From Eubacterium sp. (GTDB taxonomy: Bacteria > Bacillota > Clostridia > Oscillospirales > Acutalibacteraceae): a DNA stretch of 55,220 nucleotides. Positions 35,459-46,221 of the stretch are shown here, one piece after another. The DNA is taken from positions 79,815 to 135,034 of the forward strand of contig JAFSRX010000013.1 in the NCBI GenBank assembly GCA_017445905.1, written 5' to 3'. A program made the position numbers and the translations under genes. A model generated the notes under the pieces. That model was not told where the DNA came from. It saw only the letters and a program-made list of their open reading frames with translations, and did not search any database. Within the stretch, counting starts at the first letter, position 1, and each line of letters begins with the position of its first letter.

Positions 35459-35962
35459 ATGAAAAAGGTTTTAATTTTTGTTTTATGTGCTGCTATGACT
35501 GTTTGCGTTTTTGGCGCATGCTCTAAAAAAGACAGCAAAGAAACAACTGCTGCAAAAAGCACAACTGTTAAGATGACAACCGACAGCGCAGTTATCAAAG
35601 AGGCTGACGCTATCAATCTTATTCAGAGTTATTCTAATGAGGAGCTCGGACTTACTAAAAAAGAAAGAAAAAAAGCGTCATTCATGGTTGCAGGAAGTGG
35701 CGTTGAAGTTGAAGGCGATAACTATATCGAGGTTGTTGCAACTATTAAAAATGAGCATAAAGACGGTGACAAGGTTTCATATACTTTTGACCATCTCGGA
35801 ATGTATTATATCAGATACGACGGCAAAAAGATTATGAGAAAAGATATGAAATCAAAAGAAGCAAAATATATTGATATGAAGATTAAGGCAGTTCCGTCAA
35901 CAACTGCCGCTCACGAGCACAAAGAGACTTCTGAGAAAACAACCGCCAAGGAGAAAGAATAA
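35459..35962 (+). CDS. Putative lipoprotein
   Basis: 167 aa. Lipoprotein signal MKKVLIFVLCAAMTVCVFGA followed by Cys21, then a Ser/Thr/Lys linker (KETTAAKSTTVKMTT). A single beta-rich domain occupies about 45-145 (FMVAGSGVEVEGDNYIEVVA, KVSYTFDHLGMYYIRYDGKK), and the C-terminus is Thr/Glu/Lys/His-rich. No family was recognised. AGGAG lies before ATG. TAATG joins it to the next gene. The same style of Thr-rich lipoprotein recurs at 49605. Confidence 0.72.
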   Translation: MKKVLIFVLCAAMTVCVFGACSKKDSKETTAAKSTTVKMTTDSAVIKEADAINLIQSYSNEELGLTKKERKKASFMVAGSGVEVEGDNYIEVVATIKNEHKDGDKVSYTFDHLGMYYIRYDGKKIMRKDMKSKEAKYIDMKIKAVPSTTAAHEHKETSEKTTAKEKE

Positions 35963-36918
35963 TGAACAAAAAGATTATCGGCGCTCTTGCCGCTCTCGGC
36001 GGAGTTGCGCTTGCAGCTGAATTTGCTGTTCACGGATATCTTGACGTTATGTATGCCGAAAGAATTCCTATGGGACTTATGAAAAGACGCGGCAACAGAA
36101 AAAGCGATAAGAATCTCAGAGAAATTCATAAGTTTAATGCACGTGAAAACGAATGGGCTCAAACAAAGGATATCGAAGTTATCGATTTGAAAAATGATAG
36201 AGATATAAACCTGAAGGGTTATTATCTTCCCGCTCAGGAAGATTGCAATGTTTTTGTTTTGTTTGCTCACGGCTACCGCTCAAGCCACAGCGGAGACCCG
36301 TATAATTTCATTCGCTTTTATCATGAAGAAATGAAATATAATTTTATGTCCGTTGACCATGTAACAGCGGGGGATTCAGAGGGCGATTATCTCGGCTTTG
36401 ACTATTTTGAATCTGAAGATATGTTTCACTGGATTAATTATCTTACCGAAAGATTCGGAAAGGATATAAAAATCATTCTCCACGGAGTTTCAATGGGCGC
36501 TGCAACAGTTTGTAAAATGGCTTCCCGTGTGCCCGAACAGGTTAAACTGATTGTTTCAGACTGCGGATATACAAGCGCAGAGGACGAGCTGATAAACGTT
36601 GTTAAATCAGCTGGAATAAATAATGCTGCTCAGCTTGCGTTTGATTTGTTCAACAGAATGAATAAGCGCTTTGCAAAATTCGACCTTAAAGATACTGATG
36701 TTCGTGACAGCGTTAAAAACTCGAAAGTTCCGATGCTCTTTGTTCACGGCGATGCAGACGATTTTGTTCCGACAAGAATGGCTTTCGAACTCTTTGATAT
36801 TTGCGGCAATGAAAAAGATTTGCTCATTGTTGAGGGCGCTGCTCATGCAGAGAGCATCTTAATCGGCGCAGATGTCTATAAAGCAAAACTTAAAGAATTT
36901 ATTGCCAAATATATCTGA
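35962..36918 (+). CDS. Alpha/beta hydrolase with N-terminal membrane anchor
   Basis: 318 aa. A hydrophobic N-terminal segment (IIGALAALGGVALAAEFAV) is followed by an alpha/beta-hydrolase fold: FAHGYRSSHSG (oxyanion loop), HGVSMGAA (nucleophile Ser), FVHGDADDFVP (acid Asp) and EGAAHAES (His). Relatives are serine aminopeptidase S33/BAAT-like hydrolases of unknown substrate. It overlaps the lipoprotein stop by one base (TAATG), so both form an operon continuing into the AI-2E-type permease. Confidence 0.85.
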   Translation: MNKKIIGALAALGGVALAAEFAVHGYLDVMYAERIPMGLMKRRGNRKSDKNLREIHKFNARENEWAQTKDIEVIDLKNDRDINLKGYYLPAQEDCNVFVLFAHGYRSSHSGDPYNFIRFYHEEMKYNFMSVDHVTAGDSEGDYLGFDYFESEDMFHWINYLTERFGKDIKIILHGVSMGAATVCKMASRVPEQVKLIVSDCGYTSAEDELINVVKSAGINNAAQLAFDLFNRMNKRFAKFDLKDTDVRDSVKNSKVPMLFVHGDADDFVPTRMAFELFDICGNEKDLLIVEGAAHAESILIGADVYKAKLKEFIAKYI

Positions 36919-36933
36919 TTTACGGAGGGCATT

Positions 36934-38109
36934 ATGGAGGATAAGAGCATTAATAAAAGAAGAATTATTGAAGCGATGGCTCTGATAGTTTTTTCAGGGA
37001 TTGTTCTTTTTATTGTTCTTAATACAAATGAGGCAAAAAAATTACTTAGTTATATTTTAATTGTTTTTAATCCTTTTATTTACGGCTTTTGTATTGCCTA
37101 TGTTTTAAATCTTATGGTTAAGATTATTGATGGCGGATTCCTTAAGCATGCGCAAAAGAAGGGCAAGAATTATAATATTAAAAAACACAGAAAACTGTCG
37201 ATAATCATTTCAATTCTTATTCTTGTTGCGTTTATTGCACTTTCTTTCGGTCTGATTATACCGAATTTAAGAGATACGATAGTAAAACTATATAATCAGG
37301 CTCCTGAAATCTGGGATAAATTTCTATCATTTCTTGATAAGACGAAAGTCGAACAGCCAAAGCTTGCAAAGTATATAACATCTGCAGAAAACAGTCTTAG
37401 TAATTATTATGATAAAACTGTTGATTATCTGAAAAACAATGTTTCAAATATCGCAAGCACGGCTCTGAGCAAACTCAAAGACGCATCCAATGTTATAATC
37501 AATTTCGGACTTGGATTTATTATCGGATTTGCAATGCTTGTTTATAAAGAAGAGCTTCTTCGTGAGTTTAATGCAATTCTTAATAAAATTTTCCCGTATA
37601 AGCACTACAACAGAATTTCATATGTTCTTCGCCTAACTAACAAAAAGTTCCAGATATTCCTTAAATATAACATAGTTCAGGCAGTTATAACTGGCGCAGG
37701 AACCCTTCTGGTTATGCTCATATTCAATATGCCTTATAAGTTCTCGATTGCACTGCTCATAACGGTAACTCAGCTTGTTCCCGTTATCGGCGCCATTGTT
37801 GGAACAGTTATTTCGACTCTGCTTATTATTCCGCAAAGTCCGATAAAGGCATTAATGTTTGCAGTTCTTTGCACATTAGTTCAGCAGCTTGTTGAAAAAC
37901 TAATTAATCCACATCTTATGGGCAAGGAACTTGAAATGCCGGGAATAATAACCTTCCTTGCAGTAATGCTTGGCGGTAAGGAATTCGGACTTATGGGATT
38001 AATCTGCTCAGTTCCGCTTATCTCGGTAGTTTATGATATCTATACTATTAAACTCCGACCGAGAATATATGCTAAAAAGAATAACAAAAAAGAAAAATGC
38101 AGGGATTAA
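36934..38109 (+). CDS. AI-2E (TqsA/PerM) family permease
   Basis: 391 aa with about seven to eight membrane helices and a central soluble-looking stretch (about 110-175). SIALLITVTQLVPVIGAIVG and EKLINPHLMGKELEMPGI match the conserved C-terminal region of the AI-2E transporter family. Members export varied small molecules or ions; autoinducer transport should not be assumed. CGGAGG lies before ATG. The TAA overlaps the stop of the convergent gene. Confidence 0.87.
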   Translation: MEDKSINKRRIIEAMALIVFSGIVLFIVLNTNEAKKLLSYILIVFNPFIYGFCIAYVLNLMVKIIDGGFLKHAQKKGKNYNIKKHRKLSIIISILILVAFIALSFGLIIPNLRDTIVKLYNQAPEIWDKFLSFLDKTKVEQPKLAKYITSAENSLSNYYDKTVDYLKNNVSNIASTALSKLKDASNVIINFGLGFIIGFAMLVYKEELLREFNAILNKIFPYKHYNRISYVLRLTNKKFQIFLKYNIVQAVITGAGTLLVMLIFNMPYKFSIALLITVTQLVPVIGAIVGTVISTLLIIPQSPIKALMFAVLCTLVQQLVEKLINPHLMGKELEMPGIITFLAVMLGGKEFGLMGLICSVPLISVVYDIYTIKLRPRIYAKKNNKKEKCRD

Positions 38110-38124
38110 TTCCTTGCATTTTTT
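38093..38124. terminator. Bidirectional terminator built from two overlapping gene ends
   Basis: AAAAATGCAGGGA (38093-38105) pairs with TCCTTGCATTTTT (38111-38123), with one wobble. Both convergent stop codons (38107-38109 and 38106-38108) sit in the loop. Confidence 0.75.
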
Positions 38125-38570
38125 ATTCTTTGGCTTAGCTCTTCTTCAATTTTTTTCAGCTTCTTTTTTGTTGTTATTCCAAGCTCAAGAGTAACTGACG
38201 AGTTATCATCAAGATTAAGAGTAATTCTTGAATATCTGTCAACAAAATTCTTTTTCAGGCTTGCTTTTGTGTCGATATATGTTTCAATGCTTTGGATATC
38301 GTCATATCTGAAAAAATTGTTTTCATCAAGAAAGGTTATCTCAAACTCATTCTCAGAAAATCTTATTCCGTGGCGGATTACTTCTCTTGAATAGAATATT
38401 GCAAGAATAAGTGAAAGAAAAGCAATTATTGCAAATAATATATTTATTGCAGAGAGCTTTTCTTCGAGCTTATTAAATGCGTAAATTATATAGTAAATAA
38501 CCGCTGTATCCAGTATTATCGCCATAGCCAGTGACATCGGCGATATTATTCTTATAAATTTATTTTTCAA
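38106..38570 (-). CDS. Small membrane protein with PH-like domain
   Basis: About 154 aa. Two adjacent membrane helices (SLAMAIILDTAVIYYIIYAF, LFAIIAFLSLILAIFYS), then a beta-rich C-terminal domain (GIRFSENEFEITFL, YDDIQSIETYIDTK, SRITLNLDDNSSVTLELG) that resembles bacterial PH/YcxB-like domains. TTG 38570 is preferred because GAGGAAA lies nine bases before it; TTG 38585 is the alternative. It overlaps the rluA-like stop, so it is translated with it. Function unknown. Confidence 0.65.
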   Translation of the reverse strand: MKNKFIRIISPMSLAMAIILDTAVIYYIIYAFNKLEEKLSAINILFAIIAFLSLILAIFYSREVIRHGIRFSENEFEITFLDENNFFRYDDIQSIETYIDTKASLKKNFVDRYSRITLNLDDNSSVTLELGITTKKKLKKIEEELSQRIKNARN

Positions 38571-39510
38571 GCTTTGTTTCCTCAAATTTTCTTAGTATTT
38601 CACAGTCTTTGATTTCAAATTCTTTGCCCGAAAGATATGAAAAACTGCCTTCTTCGTTGAAATCAAACCTAACCTTGTACGAACAAAGCTCCTGAGAAAA
38701 TCTTCCGTGCTTTTTGCCGTATTTTCCGTCGTTCATAAGCGGGTGTCCGATTGATGCAAGGTGAGCCCTAATCTGATGTGTTCTTCCCGTTAAAAGCTCA
38801 ACTTCAACAAGTGAATAGCCATTTGAATAGTCGAGAACATTGTATTTCGTGAGAATCTTTTTGGCGCCTTGAGTTTCATTTTCTGAAACGGATACAATGT
38901 TTTTTTGCTCGTTTTTAGTGAGATATCCTTCAAGAAGGTCACTGGTCTTATCAAATTTGCCTTCGCAGATTGTTAAATAAAACTTTTTAATCTTTCTGTT
39001 TTTGATTTTATCGCCAAGAAATTTCAGCGCTTCGAAGTTTTTCGCACCGAGAACAATGCCCGAGGTGTTTCTGTCTATTCTATTTGCAATAGCGGGGGAA
39101 AAGGAGTTTTCATTTTCAGGATTCCATTCGCCATTTTCATAGAGATATCTTTTAAGGGAAGATGTCAGCGTGTTAACATATTCGCCCTTCATAGGATGAC
39201 AGAGAACGCCGCTTTTCTTATTTAGAATAATGATGTTTTTATCCTCATAGATAATGTTGAGCTCTTTGGGAGCTTTAAGAAAATCATAGTGCTTTTCCTT
39301 TTCTTTCAGAACATCATCTGGGAGATATAATTCAATAATATCGTCCTCTTTTATCTCTTGTTCGGGATAACATCTTTTTTTATTAACTTTAATATTTTTC
39401 TTTCGTATTTGTTTAAACATCAACGACTTTGGGAGCGACTCAAAAGTCTTTAGAAGAAATTTATCAAGCCTCTGATTTGCGTCGTTACTTTTAACTTCTA
39501 TTCTTTTCAT
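38560..39510 (-). CDS. RluA-family 23S rRNA/tRNA pseudouridine synthase
   Basis: 316 aa. An S4 RNA-binding domain occupies about 1-65 (NQRLDKFLLKTFESLPKSLM). The catalytic domain has NRIDRNTSGIVLGAKN, with Asp146 in the usual RxDxxTSG motif, and GRTHQIRAHLASIGHPLMND. It isomerises specific uridines in structured RNA; which RluA/C/D site is modified is not clear. ATG 39510 is divergent from uvrB, with about 118 bases between. Confidence 0.9.
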   Translation of the reverse strand: MKRIEVKSNDANQRLDKFLLKTFESLPKSLMFKQIRKKNIKVNKKRCYPEQEIKEDDIIELYLPDDVLKEKEKHYDFLKAPKELNIIYEDKNIIILNKKSGVLCHPMKGEYVNTLTSSLKRYLYENGEWNPENENSFSPAIANRIDRNTSGIVLGAKNFEALKFLGDKIKNRKIKKFYLTICEGKFDKTSDLLEGYLTKNEQKNIVSVSENETQGAKKILTKYNVLDYSNGYSLVEVELLTGRTHQIRAHLASIGHPLMNDGKYGKKHGRFSQELCSYKVRFDFNEEGSFSYLSGKEFEIKDCEILRKFEETKLEK

Positions 39511-39554
39511 AGTCTTATTATAGATTAATAAAAGATTATTGTCAATTTTGACAG

Positions 39555-39583
39555 TTGCATTAATTTTTATAATATTGTATAAT
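39555..39583 (+). promoter_or_regulatory. uvrB promoter
   Basis: TTGCAT (39555-39560), 17 bases, TATAAT (39578-39583). A TTGACA at 39548-39553 has only poor spacing. No LexA-type CGAAC-N4-GTTCG box was seen. Confidence 0.5.
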
Positions 39584-39628
39584 ACTTTGAATAAACTTTT
39601 TTATACAAATCATTATGGGTGCTCATAT

Positions 39629-41581
39629 ATGGATAAATTCAAACTTGTAAGCAATTTTAAACCTACGGGAGATCAGCCTGAAGCTATTGACGCTTTGGTA
39701 AAAGGCGTTCTTCGAGGCGATAAGGAACAAACCTTAATGGGTGTTACAGGCTCGGGTAAAACCTTTACAATGGCAAATATCATTGAAAAGGTCAACCGAC
39801 CAACGCTTGTTCTTGCCCACAACAAAACTCTTGCTGCTCAGCTCTGCAGTGAATTCAAGGAGTTTTTCCCTGAAAATGCAGTTGAGTATTTTGTTTCATA
39901 CTATGATTACTATCAGCCCGAGGCATATGTTCCAACAACTGATACCTATATTGAAAAGGATAGCGCTGTAAACGATGAGATAGATAAACTCCGTCACAGT
40001 GCCGCTTCCGCATTGGCGGAAAGACGCGATGTTATAATCGTTGCTTCTGTTTCCTGTATTTATTCCATAGGTGACCCTGTTGATTATCAGAATATGGTTA
40101 TTTCTCTGCGTCAGGGAATGACTAAGGAGAGGGACGAGCTTATTAAGAAGCTTGTTGAAATTCAGTATGAGAGAAACGATATCAATTTTGTCAGAAATAA
40201 GTTCAGAGTAAGAGGGGATACCGTTGAAATTTTTCCTGCGGGAAGCAACGGCTCGGCAATAAGAGTTGAATTTTTCGGCGATGAAATAGATAGAATTTGT
40301 GAGATTGACCCGTTAACCGGAAAAGTTCAGGGCGTTTTGAGTCACTGCGCTATCTATCCTGCTTCTCTTTATGTTGTTTCTCAGGACAAGATGAAAAAAG
40401 CCATAGAAGAGATTTATCAGGAAATGGTTGAAAGAGTTTCTTATTTTGAATCCAAAGGAAAACTTCTTGAAGCGCAGAGAATCAAAGAGCGAACTATGAA
40501 CGATATCGAAATGCTTCAGGAAACTGGCTTTTGTAAGGGAATTGAAAACTATTCAAGAATTATGGCGGGAAGAAAACCGGGAGCAGCTCCGTTTACTCTC
40601 CTTGATTATTTTCCTGATGACTTTCTTATGTTTGTTGATGAAAGCCACGTTATGTTGCCCCAGGTGCACGGAATGTACGGCGGGGATTATTCAAGAAAAA
40701 AGAGCCTTATTGATTTCGGCTTCAGGCTTCCTTCTGCCTTTGATAACAGACCGCTTAAATTTGACGAGTTCTATTCAAAAATCAATCAGGTTATATTCAC
40801 ATCTGCAACGCCTGCTTCATTCGAAAAAGAAAAGTCAACTCAGGTTGTTGAGCAGGTTATCAGACCAACGGGACTTCTCGACCCGAATATAACCGTTAAG
40901 CCAACTGATGACCAGATGGACGACCTTGTTTCTGAAATCAATCTCAGAAGTGAGAGAGGCGAAAGAGTTCTTGTAACAACTCTGACAAAGAAAATGGCAG
41001 AGGATTTAACCGCCTATCTTGAAGGCTTTGAAATCAAGGTCAGATATATGCACCACGATATTGATACTATCGAGAGAATGGAAATCATCAGAGATTTGAG
41101 ACTTGGCAATTTTGATGTTTTGGTTGGAATCAACCTTCTTCGTGAGGGACTTGATATACCCGAGGTTTCTTTGGTTGCAATTCTTGATGCAGATAAAGAG
41201 GGCTTCTTACGAAGTGAAACCTCTCTTGTTCAGACAATCGGACGAGCTGCAAGAAATGCAAACGGTGAGGTTATTATGTATGCCGACTCCGTAACGCCTT
41301 CAATGGAAAGGGCAATCAGCGAAACGCTTCGCCGCCGTTCTATTCAGGAGGCATATAACAAAGAACACGGAATAGTTCCTCAGACAATAAAGAAGGATGT
41401 TCGTGATATTATCGAAATAACAAGTAAGGATAATATTGATAAGAATATAAGAATGACTGCAAAAGAACGCAAGGTTATGATTGAGAAACTAAAGCGCGAA
41501 ATGAAGGAAGCAGCCAAGATGCTTGAATTTGAGCATGCAGCCTTCTTGAGAGATAAAATTAAAGAATTATCTGAGGGATAA
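39629..41581 (+). CDS. uvrB: UvrABC system protein B
   Basis: 650 aa. [14 protein letters not shown] (Walker A), [20 protein letters not shown] (beta-hairpin that inserts at damage), [20 protein letters not shown] (Walker B), [16 protein letters not shown] and QTIGRAARN (helicase motifs V/VI) and a C-terminal UVR motif. It verifies lesions with UvrA and recruits UvrC in nucleotide excision repair. ATG 39629 was chosen because UvrB proteins start near [17 protein letters not shown] and the 30 upstream codons are promoter DNA. A MATE gene separates it from uvrA. Confidence 0.97.
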   Translation: MDKFKLVSNFKPTGDQPEAIDALVKGVLRGDKEQTLMGVTGSGKTFTMANIIEKVNRPTLVLAHNKTLAAQLCSEFKEFFPENAVEYFVSYYDYYQPEAYVPTTDTYIEKDSAVNDEIDKLRHSAASALAERRDVIIVASVSCIYSIGDPVDYQNMVISLRQGMTKERDELIKKLVEIQYERNDINFVRNKFRVRGDTVEIFPAGSNGSAIRVEFFGDEIDRICEIDPLTGKVQGVLSHCAIYPASLYVVSQDKMKKAIEEIYQEMVERVSYFESKGKLLEAQRIKERTMNDIEMLQETGFCKGIENYSRIMAGRKPGAAPFTLLDYFPDDFLMFVDESHVMLPQVHGMYGGDYSRKKSLIDFGFRLPSAFDNRPLKFDEFYSKINQVIFTSATPASFEKEKSTQVVEQVIRPTGLLDPNITVKPTDDQMDDLVSEINLRSERGERVLVTTLTKKMAEDLTAYLEGFEIKVRYMHHDIDTIERMEIIRDLRLGNFDVLVGINLLREGLDIPEVSLVAILDADKEGFLRSETSLVQTIGRAARNANGEVIMYADSVTPSMERAISETLRRRSIQEAYNKEHGIVPQTIKKDVRDIIEITSKDNIDKNIRMTAKERKVMIEKLKREMKEAAKMLEFEHAAFLRDKIKELSEG

Positions 41582-41826
41582 ATCGGTTTATTCACCTGAA
41601 GTGAAGAGAAAGCGCCTATTCGTCCGCCTCGTCCAAACATATTACGGGATTAAAGAATTTTGCGAGCAAAATCCTAACAATCCCTTCATATGTTTCTCCT
41701 CTCAAATCAAAATGTTTTGCATTTTGATTTGTATTATAATTAGGAGCGCAGCGACCCGAAATTCTTCATTCTTAAATCTTAATTCTTAATTATTCTGTCC
41801 CCGTGTGCTGATGAAGGAACGACCTT
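41582..41826. repeat. Intergenic region with palindrome and dispersed repeat
   Basis: A 245-base gap after uvrB. CAAATCAAAATG (41703-41714) and CATTTTGATTTG (41720-41731) form a perfect 12-bp hairpin without a T tract. GGAGCGCAGCGACCCGAAAT (41743-41762) recurs in reverse at 46054-46073. A TTCATTCTTAA-rich tail follows. No gene is visible. Confidence 0.6.
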
Positions 41827-43230
41827 ATGATTAAACTTCTAAACGATAAAAAATTTTGGAAAAAGACTTTGAAAATCGCTCTGCCGATTGCAATTCAGAA
41901 TGCGCTTATAAGCTCGTTCACTCTTGTTGATACTGTTTTTGTCAGCTCTCTGGGTGATGTATCGCTTTCAGCTGTCGGAATGTGTTCGCAGTGGAGCTTT
42001 CTTATGAATCTTGTTATTTTTGGAATATGCTCCGCAACAGGAGTTTTCGTATCTCAGTACTGGGGAGTTAAGGATGAGAAAAGAATTCATAAAACTCTTG
42101 GAATTGCGCTGAGCTTCGGAATTATTGTTAGCCTTATTTTTGCTTCATTTTCGTTTTTTGCTCCGCATTTTGTTATCGGCTTATTTAACAAAGACGCCGC
42201 AGTTATAAGAGAGGGAACAAAATATCTTGTTACAATCGGATTTATGTATCCTGCATTTGCAATAGACGATATATTAAACGCTGTTTTGCGTTCCTGCGAG
42301 AAACCGCGACTTCCAATGATTGCAGCAGGAGTTACAACAGTGGCAAATATCTTCCTTGATTATTGCCTTATTTTTGGTAAGCTCGGATTTCCTGAGATGG
42401 GTGTTCGCGGAGCGGCTCTTGCAACCGTTATTTCAGCCTGGCTCGGAGTAGCAACCGTTGTAGGCGTTTCATTTGTTCAGAGAAACATTATTATTACTAA
42501 GTTTTCAAATGTCTTTAAATATACTAAAAAAGATATAAAAGTATTTCTTAACAAAGCGACTCCTGTTATTGTTAACGAGAGTCTTTGGGGACTCGGAATA
42601 TTTATCTGCAATCTTGTTTTTGCAAATATGGGATATGAATATTATGCCGCAGTAAGCATTCTGAAAACTATTGAAAACTTAACATTTGTTTTCTTTGTCG
42701 GTTTTTCAGCGGCTTGCTCGGTTTTAATCGGAAACTCAATCGGAGCAGGGAATATAAAAAGAAGAATAGAAGATTCAAAGCGTTTTATTATAATAATTCC
42801 CGTTGTTTCAATAATTGTCGGAATAGTTGCAATAATTCTTCGTGCGCCGCTGGTCAGCCTTTTTGATATGGGCGAAAACCTTAGCGCGCTTACCTTGAAT
42901 ACTGCAAAAACGCTTATTCTTATTTATTCGCTGACAATGCCTGCGAGAATGCTTGGCTTCACATTCATTGTCGGTATTCTCAGAAGCGGTGGAAATACCT
43001 TTGCAGCGGCAAAATTTGATCTTTCATCAATATGGCTTTCCTCGCTCCCTGCAGTATTAATTTCAGCATATGTTTTAAAACTGCCGTTTTTGGTCTGCTT
43101 TACATTTATGTATATTTTTGAAGACGTTCTTAAACTGATTTTGTGCATACCGCATTACAGAAGCCTTAAATGGATAAAACCTGTTACCGATGAGGGCAGA
43201 GAAGCTCTGGAGGTGTTTAAAAATGAATAA
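41827..43230 (+). CDS. MATE-family efflux transporter
   Basis: 467 aa with 12 predicted helices in two halves. [20 protein letters not shown] and [20 protein letters not shown] in the N-terminal half and [17 protein letters not shown] in the C-terminal half are typical MATE sequences. It probably exports drugs or metabolites in exchange for Na+ or H+. It sits between uvrB and uvrA and overlaps uvrA by eight bases, so it is translated with uvrA. Confidence 0.9.
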   Translation: MIKLLNDKKFWKKTLKIALPIAIQNALISSFTLVDTVFVSSLGDVSLSAVGMCSQWSFLMNLVIFGICSATGVFVSQYWGVKDEKRIHKTLGIALSFGIIVSLIFASFSFFAPHFVIGLFNKDAAVIREGTKYLVTIGFMYPAFAIDDILNAVLRSCEKPRLPMIAAGVTTVANIFLDYCLIFGKLGFPEMGVRGAALATVISAWLGVATVVGVSFVQRNIIITKFSNVFKYTKKDIKVFLNKATPVIVNESLWGLGIFICNLVFANMGYEYYAAVSILKTIENLTFVFFVGFSAACSVLIGNSIGAGNIKRRIEDSKRFIIIIPVVSIIVGIVAIILRAPLVSLFDMGENLSALTLNTAKTLILIYSLTMPARMLGFTFIVGILRSGGNTFAAAKFDLSSIWLSSLPAVLISAYVLKLPFLVCFTFMYIFEDVLKLILCIPHYRSLKWIKPVTDEGREALEVFKNE

Positions 43231-46051
43231 AAATATTATTGTTAAAGGCGCAAGAGAGCATAACCTGAAAAACATTGATATTGAAATACCCCGCGATAAA
43301 CTTGTTGTTTTCACAGGGCTTTCAGGCTCGGGTAAATCCTCTCTTGCTTTTGACACAATCTACGCCGAGGGACAGAGAAGATATGTTGAATCGCTTTCAT
43401 CATATGCGAGAATGTTTCTCGGTCAGATGGAAAAGCCCGATGTTGATTATATTGAGGGGCTTTCTCCTGCAATTTCAATCGACCAGAAAACAACGAGCAA
43501 AAATCCCCGTTCAACAGTTGGAACAGTAACGGAAATATATGACTATCTCCGTCTGCTTTGGGCGAGAATAGGTATTCCTCACTGTACTGTTTGCGGACGT
43601 GAAATAACCCAGCAGACAATCGACCAGATTGTTGATAAGATAATGAGGCTTGAAGAGGGAACAAGAATTCAGCTTATGTCTCCGATTGCAAGGGGCAAAA
43701 AAGGTGAATTTGTTAAAGAGCTCGCCGATGCTCAGAAGCAGGGCTATGTCAGAGCAAGAATAGACGGCGAAATCTATGATTTATCGGAGGAAATAAAGCT
43801 CGAGAAAAACAAAAAGCATAATATTGAAATCGTTGTTGATAGACTTGTTATTAAAGACGAGATAAAATCAAGGCTTTCCGACAGTATTGAAACTGCAACA
43901 AAGCTTTCAAAAGGAATAGTTCTTGTTGATGTTATAGGTCAGGGCGAAGAGCTCTTTTCGCTTAATTATTCCTGCCCTGAGCATGGCGTTTCAATCGAAG
44001 AGATGAGTCCAAGAATGTTCTCTTTCAATAATCCCTTCGGTGCTTGTAAGAAGTGCGACGGACTCGGAGTTTTCAAAGAAATTGATGAAGAGCTGATTAT
44101 CGCCGATAAAAGACTTTCAATCAATCAGGGCGCTATTAAAGCAAGCGGCTGGAATGTTTCAGAAGGCGGCTCCATTGCAAAAATGTATATGGAAGCGCTT
44201 TCAAAAGAATATGGCTTTTCACTTGATATGCCGATTGAAATGCTTCCTCCTGAAGCGATTGACGCAATTCTATTTGGAACAAGGGGAAAGAAAATCAAAA
44301 TGACCCGAGTAACCTCATATGGCTCGGGAACATATTCAAACGATTTCGAGGGCGTAATAAATAATCTCAAAAGAAGATATGCAGAAACTAATTCCGACTG
44401 GGCGAGAGCTGATATTGAGAGCGTTATGCGAGACTGCAAGTGTAACGACTGTAAGGGCGCAAGATTAAAACCCGAATCGCTTTCAGTAACCGTAGGCGGT
44501 TATAATATCTATGACTTCTGTAAAATGTCAATTAATGAAGAAATCGAGTTTATTGATAATCTGAAACTGACTGAAAAAGAACAGATGATTGGTAATCTGA
44601 TTATCAAGGAAATCAAGGAAAGGTTAACCTTTCTCAATTCAGTTGGTCTTGATTATCTCTCGCTTGCGAGGGATTCGGGAACTCTTTCGGGCGGCGAGGC
44701 TCAGAGAATACGCCTTGCAACCCAGATAGGCTCTTCTCTTATGGGAGTTTTATATATTCTCGATGAGCCTTCAATCGGACTTCATCAGAGGGATAATGAT
44801 AAATTGCTTGAAACTCTGCGCCACCTTCGTGACCTCGGCAATACGCTTATCGTTGTTGAACACGATGAGGAAACAATGCTTGCTGCTGATTATCTTGTTG
44901 ATATCGGTCCCGGTGCCGGCGTTCACGGCGGTGAACTGATTGCAGCAGGAACTCCACAGGAGGTTATGGACTGCGAAAACTCAATAACAGGTCAGTATTT
45001 AAGCAAAAAAAGAAGCATTCCCGTTCCTAAAAAAAGAAGGCGGGGCAATGCTAAAAAGCTGACCGTTTTCGGAGCAAAGGAAAACAATCTTCAGAATATT
45101 GATGTTGAATTTCCTCTCGGAAAGTTTATTGCTGTAACAGGTGTTTCGGGCTCGGGTAAATCCTCCCTTGTCAACGAAATTCTGTATAAGCATCTTGCAA
45201 ATAAACTCAACAGAGCTAAAAAGCATACGGGTAAATTTGATAATATGAAGGGCATTGATGCGCTTGATAAGGTTATCAATATCGACCAGTCCCCGATTGG
45301 AAGAACTCCCCGTTCAAACCCTGCAACATATACGGGCGTTTTCAACGATATAAGGGATTTATATGCCCAGACAAGTGAGGCAAAGAAAAAGGGATATAAG
45401 GCAAACCGCTTCTCCTTCAATGTTAAGGGCGGACGCTGTGAAGCCTGCCAGGGCGACGGTATTGTTAAGATCGAAATGCATTTTCTCGCCGACGTCTATG
45501 TTCCCTGTGAGGTCTGTAAGGGAAAGCGATATAACAGAGAAACTCTCGATGTAACCTTTAAGGGAAAGAGCATTTATGATGTTCTTGAAATGACTGTTGA
45601 TGAAGCGCTTGAATTTTTCGAGAGCCACACAAAGATAACAAAGAAACTTCAAACTCTTTCAGATGTCGGCCTCGGCTATATCAAACTCGGTCAGAGCGCA
45701 ACAACTCTTTCAGGCGGCGAGGCTCAGAGGGTTAAGCTCGCAACCGAGCTTGCAAAACGCTCAACGGGAAGAACAATCTATATCCTCGATGAGCCGACAA
45801 CGGGACTTCATACCGCCGATGTTGCCCATCTTCTAAATGTTCTCAATATCCTTGTTGATTCAGGAAATACGGTTGTTGTTATCGAGCATAATCTTGATGT
45901 TATCAAAACTGCAGACCATATAATCGACCTCGGTCCCGAGGGCGGAAAGGGCGGCGGAACAATCGTCGCTCAGGGAACACCCGAAGAAGTTGCAAAGGTT
46001 GAGGAATCATATACGGGACAATACCTTAAAAGAATTTTGAATGATGAATGA
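43223..46051 (+). CDS. uvrA: UvrABC system protein A
   Basis: 942 aa. Two ABC ATPase halves: [20 protein letters not shown] and [15 protein letters not shown] (Walker A), two signature/Walker B regions ([16 protein letters not shown], then [30 protein letters not shown]), and zinc fingers ([27 protein letters not shown]). It scans DNA for bulky lesions and loads UvrB. ATG 43223 follows GGAGGTG and overlaps the MATE stop. Confidence 0.97.
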   Translation: MNKNIIVKGAREHNLKNIDIEIPRDKLVVFTGLSGSGKSSLAFDTIYAEGQRRYVESLSSYARMFLGQMEKPDVDYIEGLSPAISIDQKTTSKNPRSTVGTVTEIYDYLRLLWARIGIPHCTVCGREITQQTIDQIVDKIMRLEEGTRIQLMSPIARGKKGEFVKELADAQKQGYVRARIDGEIYDLSEEIKLEKNKKHNIEIVVDRLVIKDEIKSRLSDSIETATKLSKGIVLVDVIGQGEELFSLNYSCPEHGVSIEEMSPRMFSFNNPFGACKKCDGLGVFKEIDEELIIADKRLSINQGAIKASGWNVSEGGSIAKMYMEALSKEYGFSLDMPIEMLPPEAIDAILFGTRGKKIKMTRVTSYGSGTYSNDFEGVINNLKRRYAETNSDWARADIESVMRDCKCNDCKGARLKPESLSVTVGGYNIYDFCKMSINEEIEFIDNLKLTEKEQMIGNLIIKEIKERLTFLNSVGLDYLSLARDSGTLSGGEAQRIRLATQIGSSLMGVLYILDEPSIGLHQRDNDKLLETLRHLRDLGNTLIVVEHDEETMLAADYLVDIGPGAGVHGGELIAAGTPQEVMDCENSITGQYLSKKRSIPVPKKRRRGNAKKLTVFGAKENNLQNIDVEFPLGKFIAVTGVSGSGKSSLVNEILYKHLANKLNRAKKHTGKFDNMKGIDALDKVINIDQSPIGRTPRSNPATYTGVFNDIRDLYAQTSEAKKKGYKANRFSFNVKGGRCEACQGDGIVKIEMHFLADVYVPCEVCKGKRYNRETLDVTFKGKSIYDVLEMTVDEALEFFESHTKITKKLQTLSDVGLGYIKLGQSATTLSGGEAQRVKLATELAKRSTGRTIYILDEPTTGLHTADVAHLLNVLNILVDSGNTVVVIEHNLDVIKTADHIIDLGPEGGKGGGTIVAQGTPEEVAKVEESYTGQYLKRILNDE

Positions 46052-46053
46052 TA

Positions 46054-46180
46054 AATTTCGGGTCGCTTCGCTCCGATTATAAAAAAAGTGTGATTTTTTG
46101 GGACAACTGGGGACGATCCCCGGTTGTCCCAAAACTCTATGTGTATATTTTTTTAAAATTTTTGAAAAAAGTGTGACGTT
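46054..46180. repeat. Intergenic repeat with long GC-rich palindrome
   Basis: AATTTCGGGTCGCTTCGCTCC (46054-46073) is the reverse of the 41743 repeat. GGGACAACTGGGGA (46100-46113) pairs with TCCCCGGTTGTCCC (46117-46130), with one wobble. AAAAAAGTGTGA occurs on both sides (about 46083 and 46164) as a direct repeat. The T run precedes the stem on the plus strand, so it is not an ordinary terminator. Confidence 0.65.
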
Positions 46181-46221
46181 TTGGAGTATGAAAAGTACAT
46201 ACATATAGAGGGAGTGATAAA

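Noticed and set aside
46100-46130. uvrA terminator
   Set aside because: The T run lies before the stem and an A run after it on the plus strand, the wrong order; it fits a dispersed palindrome better.
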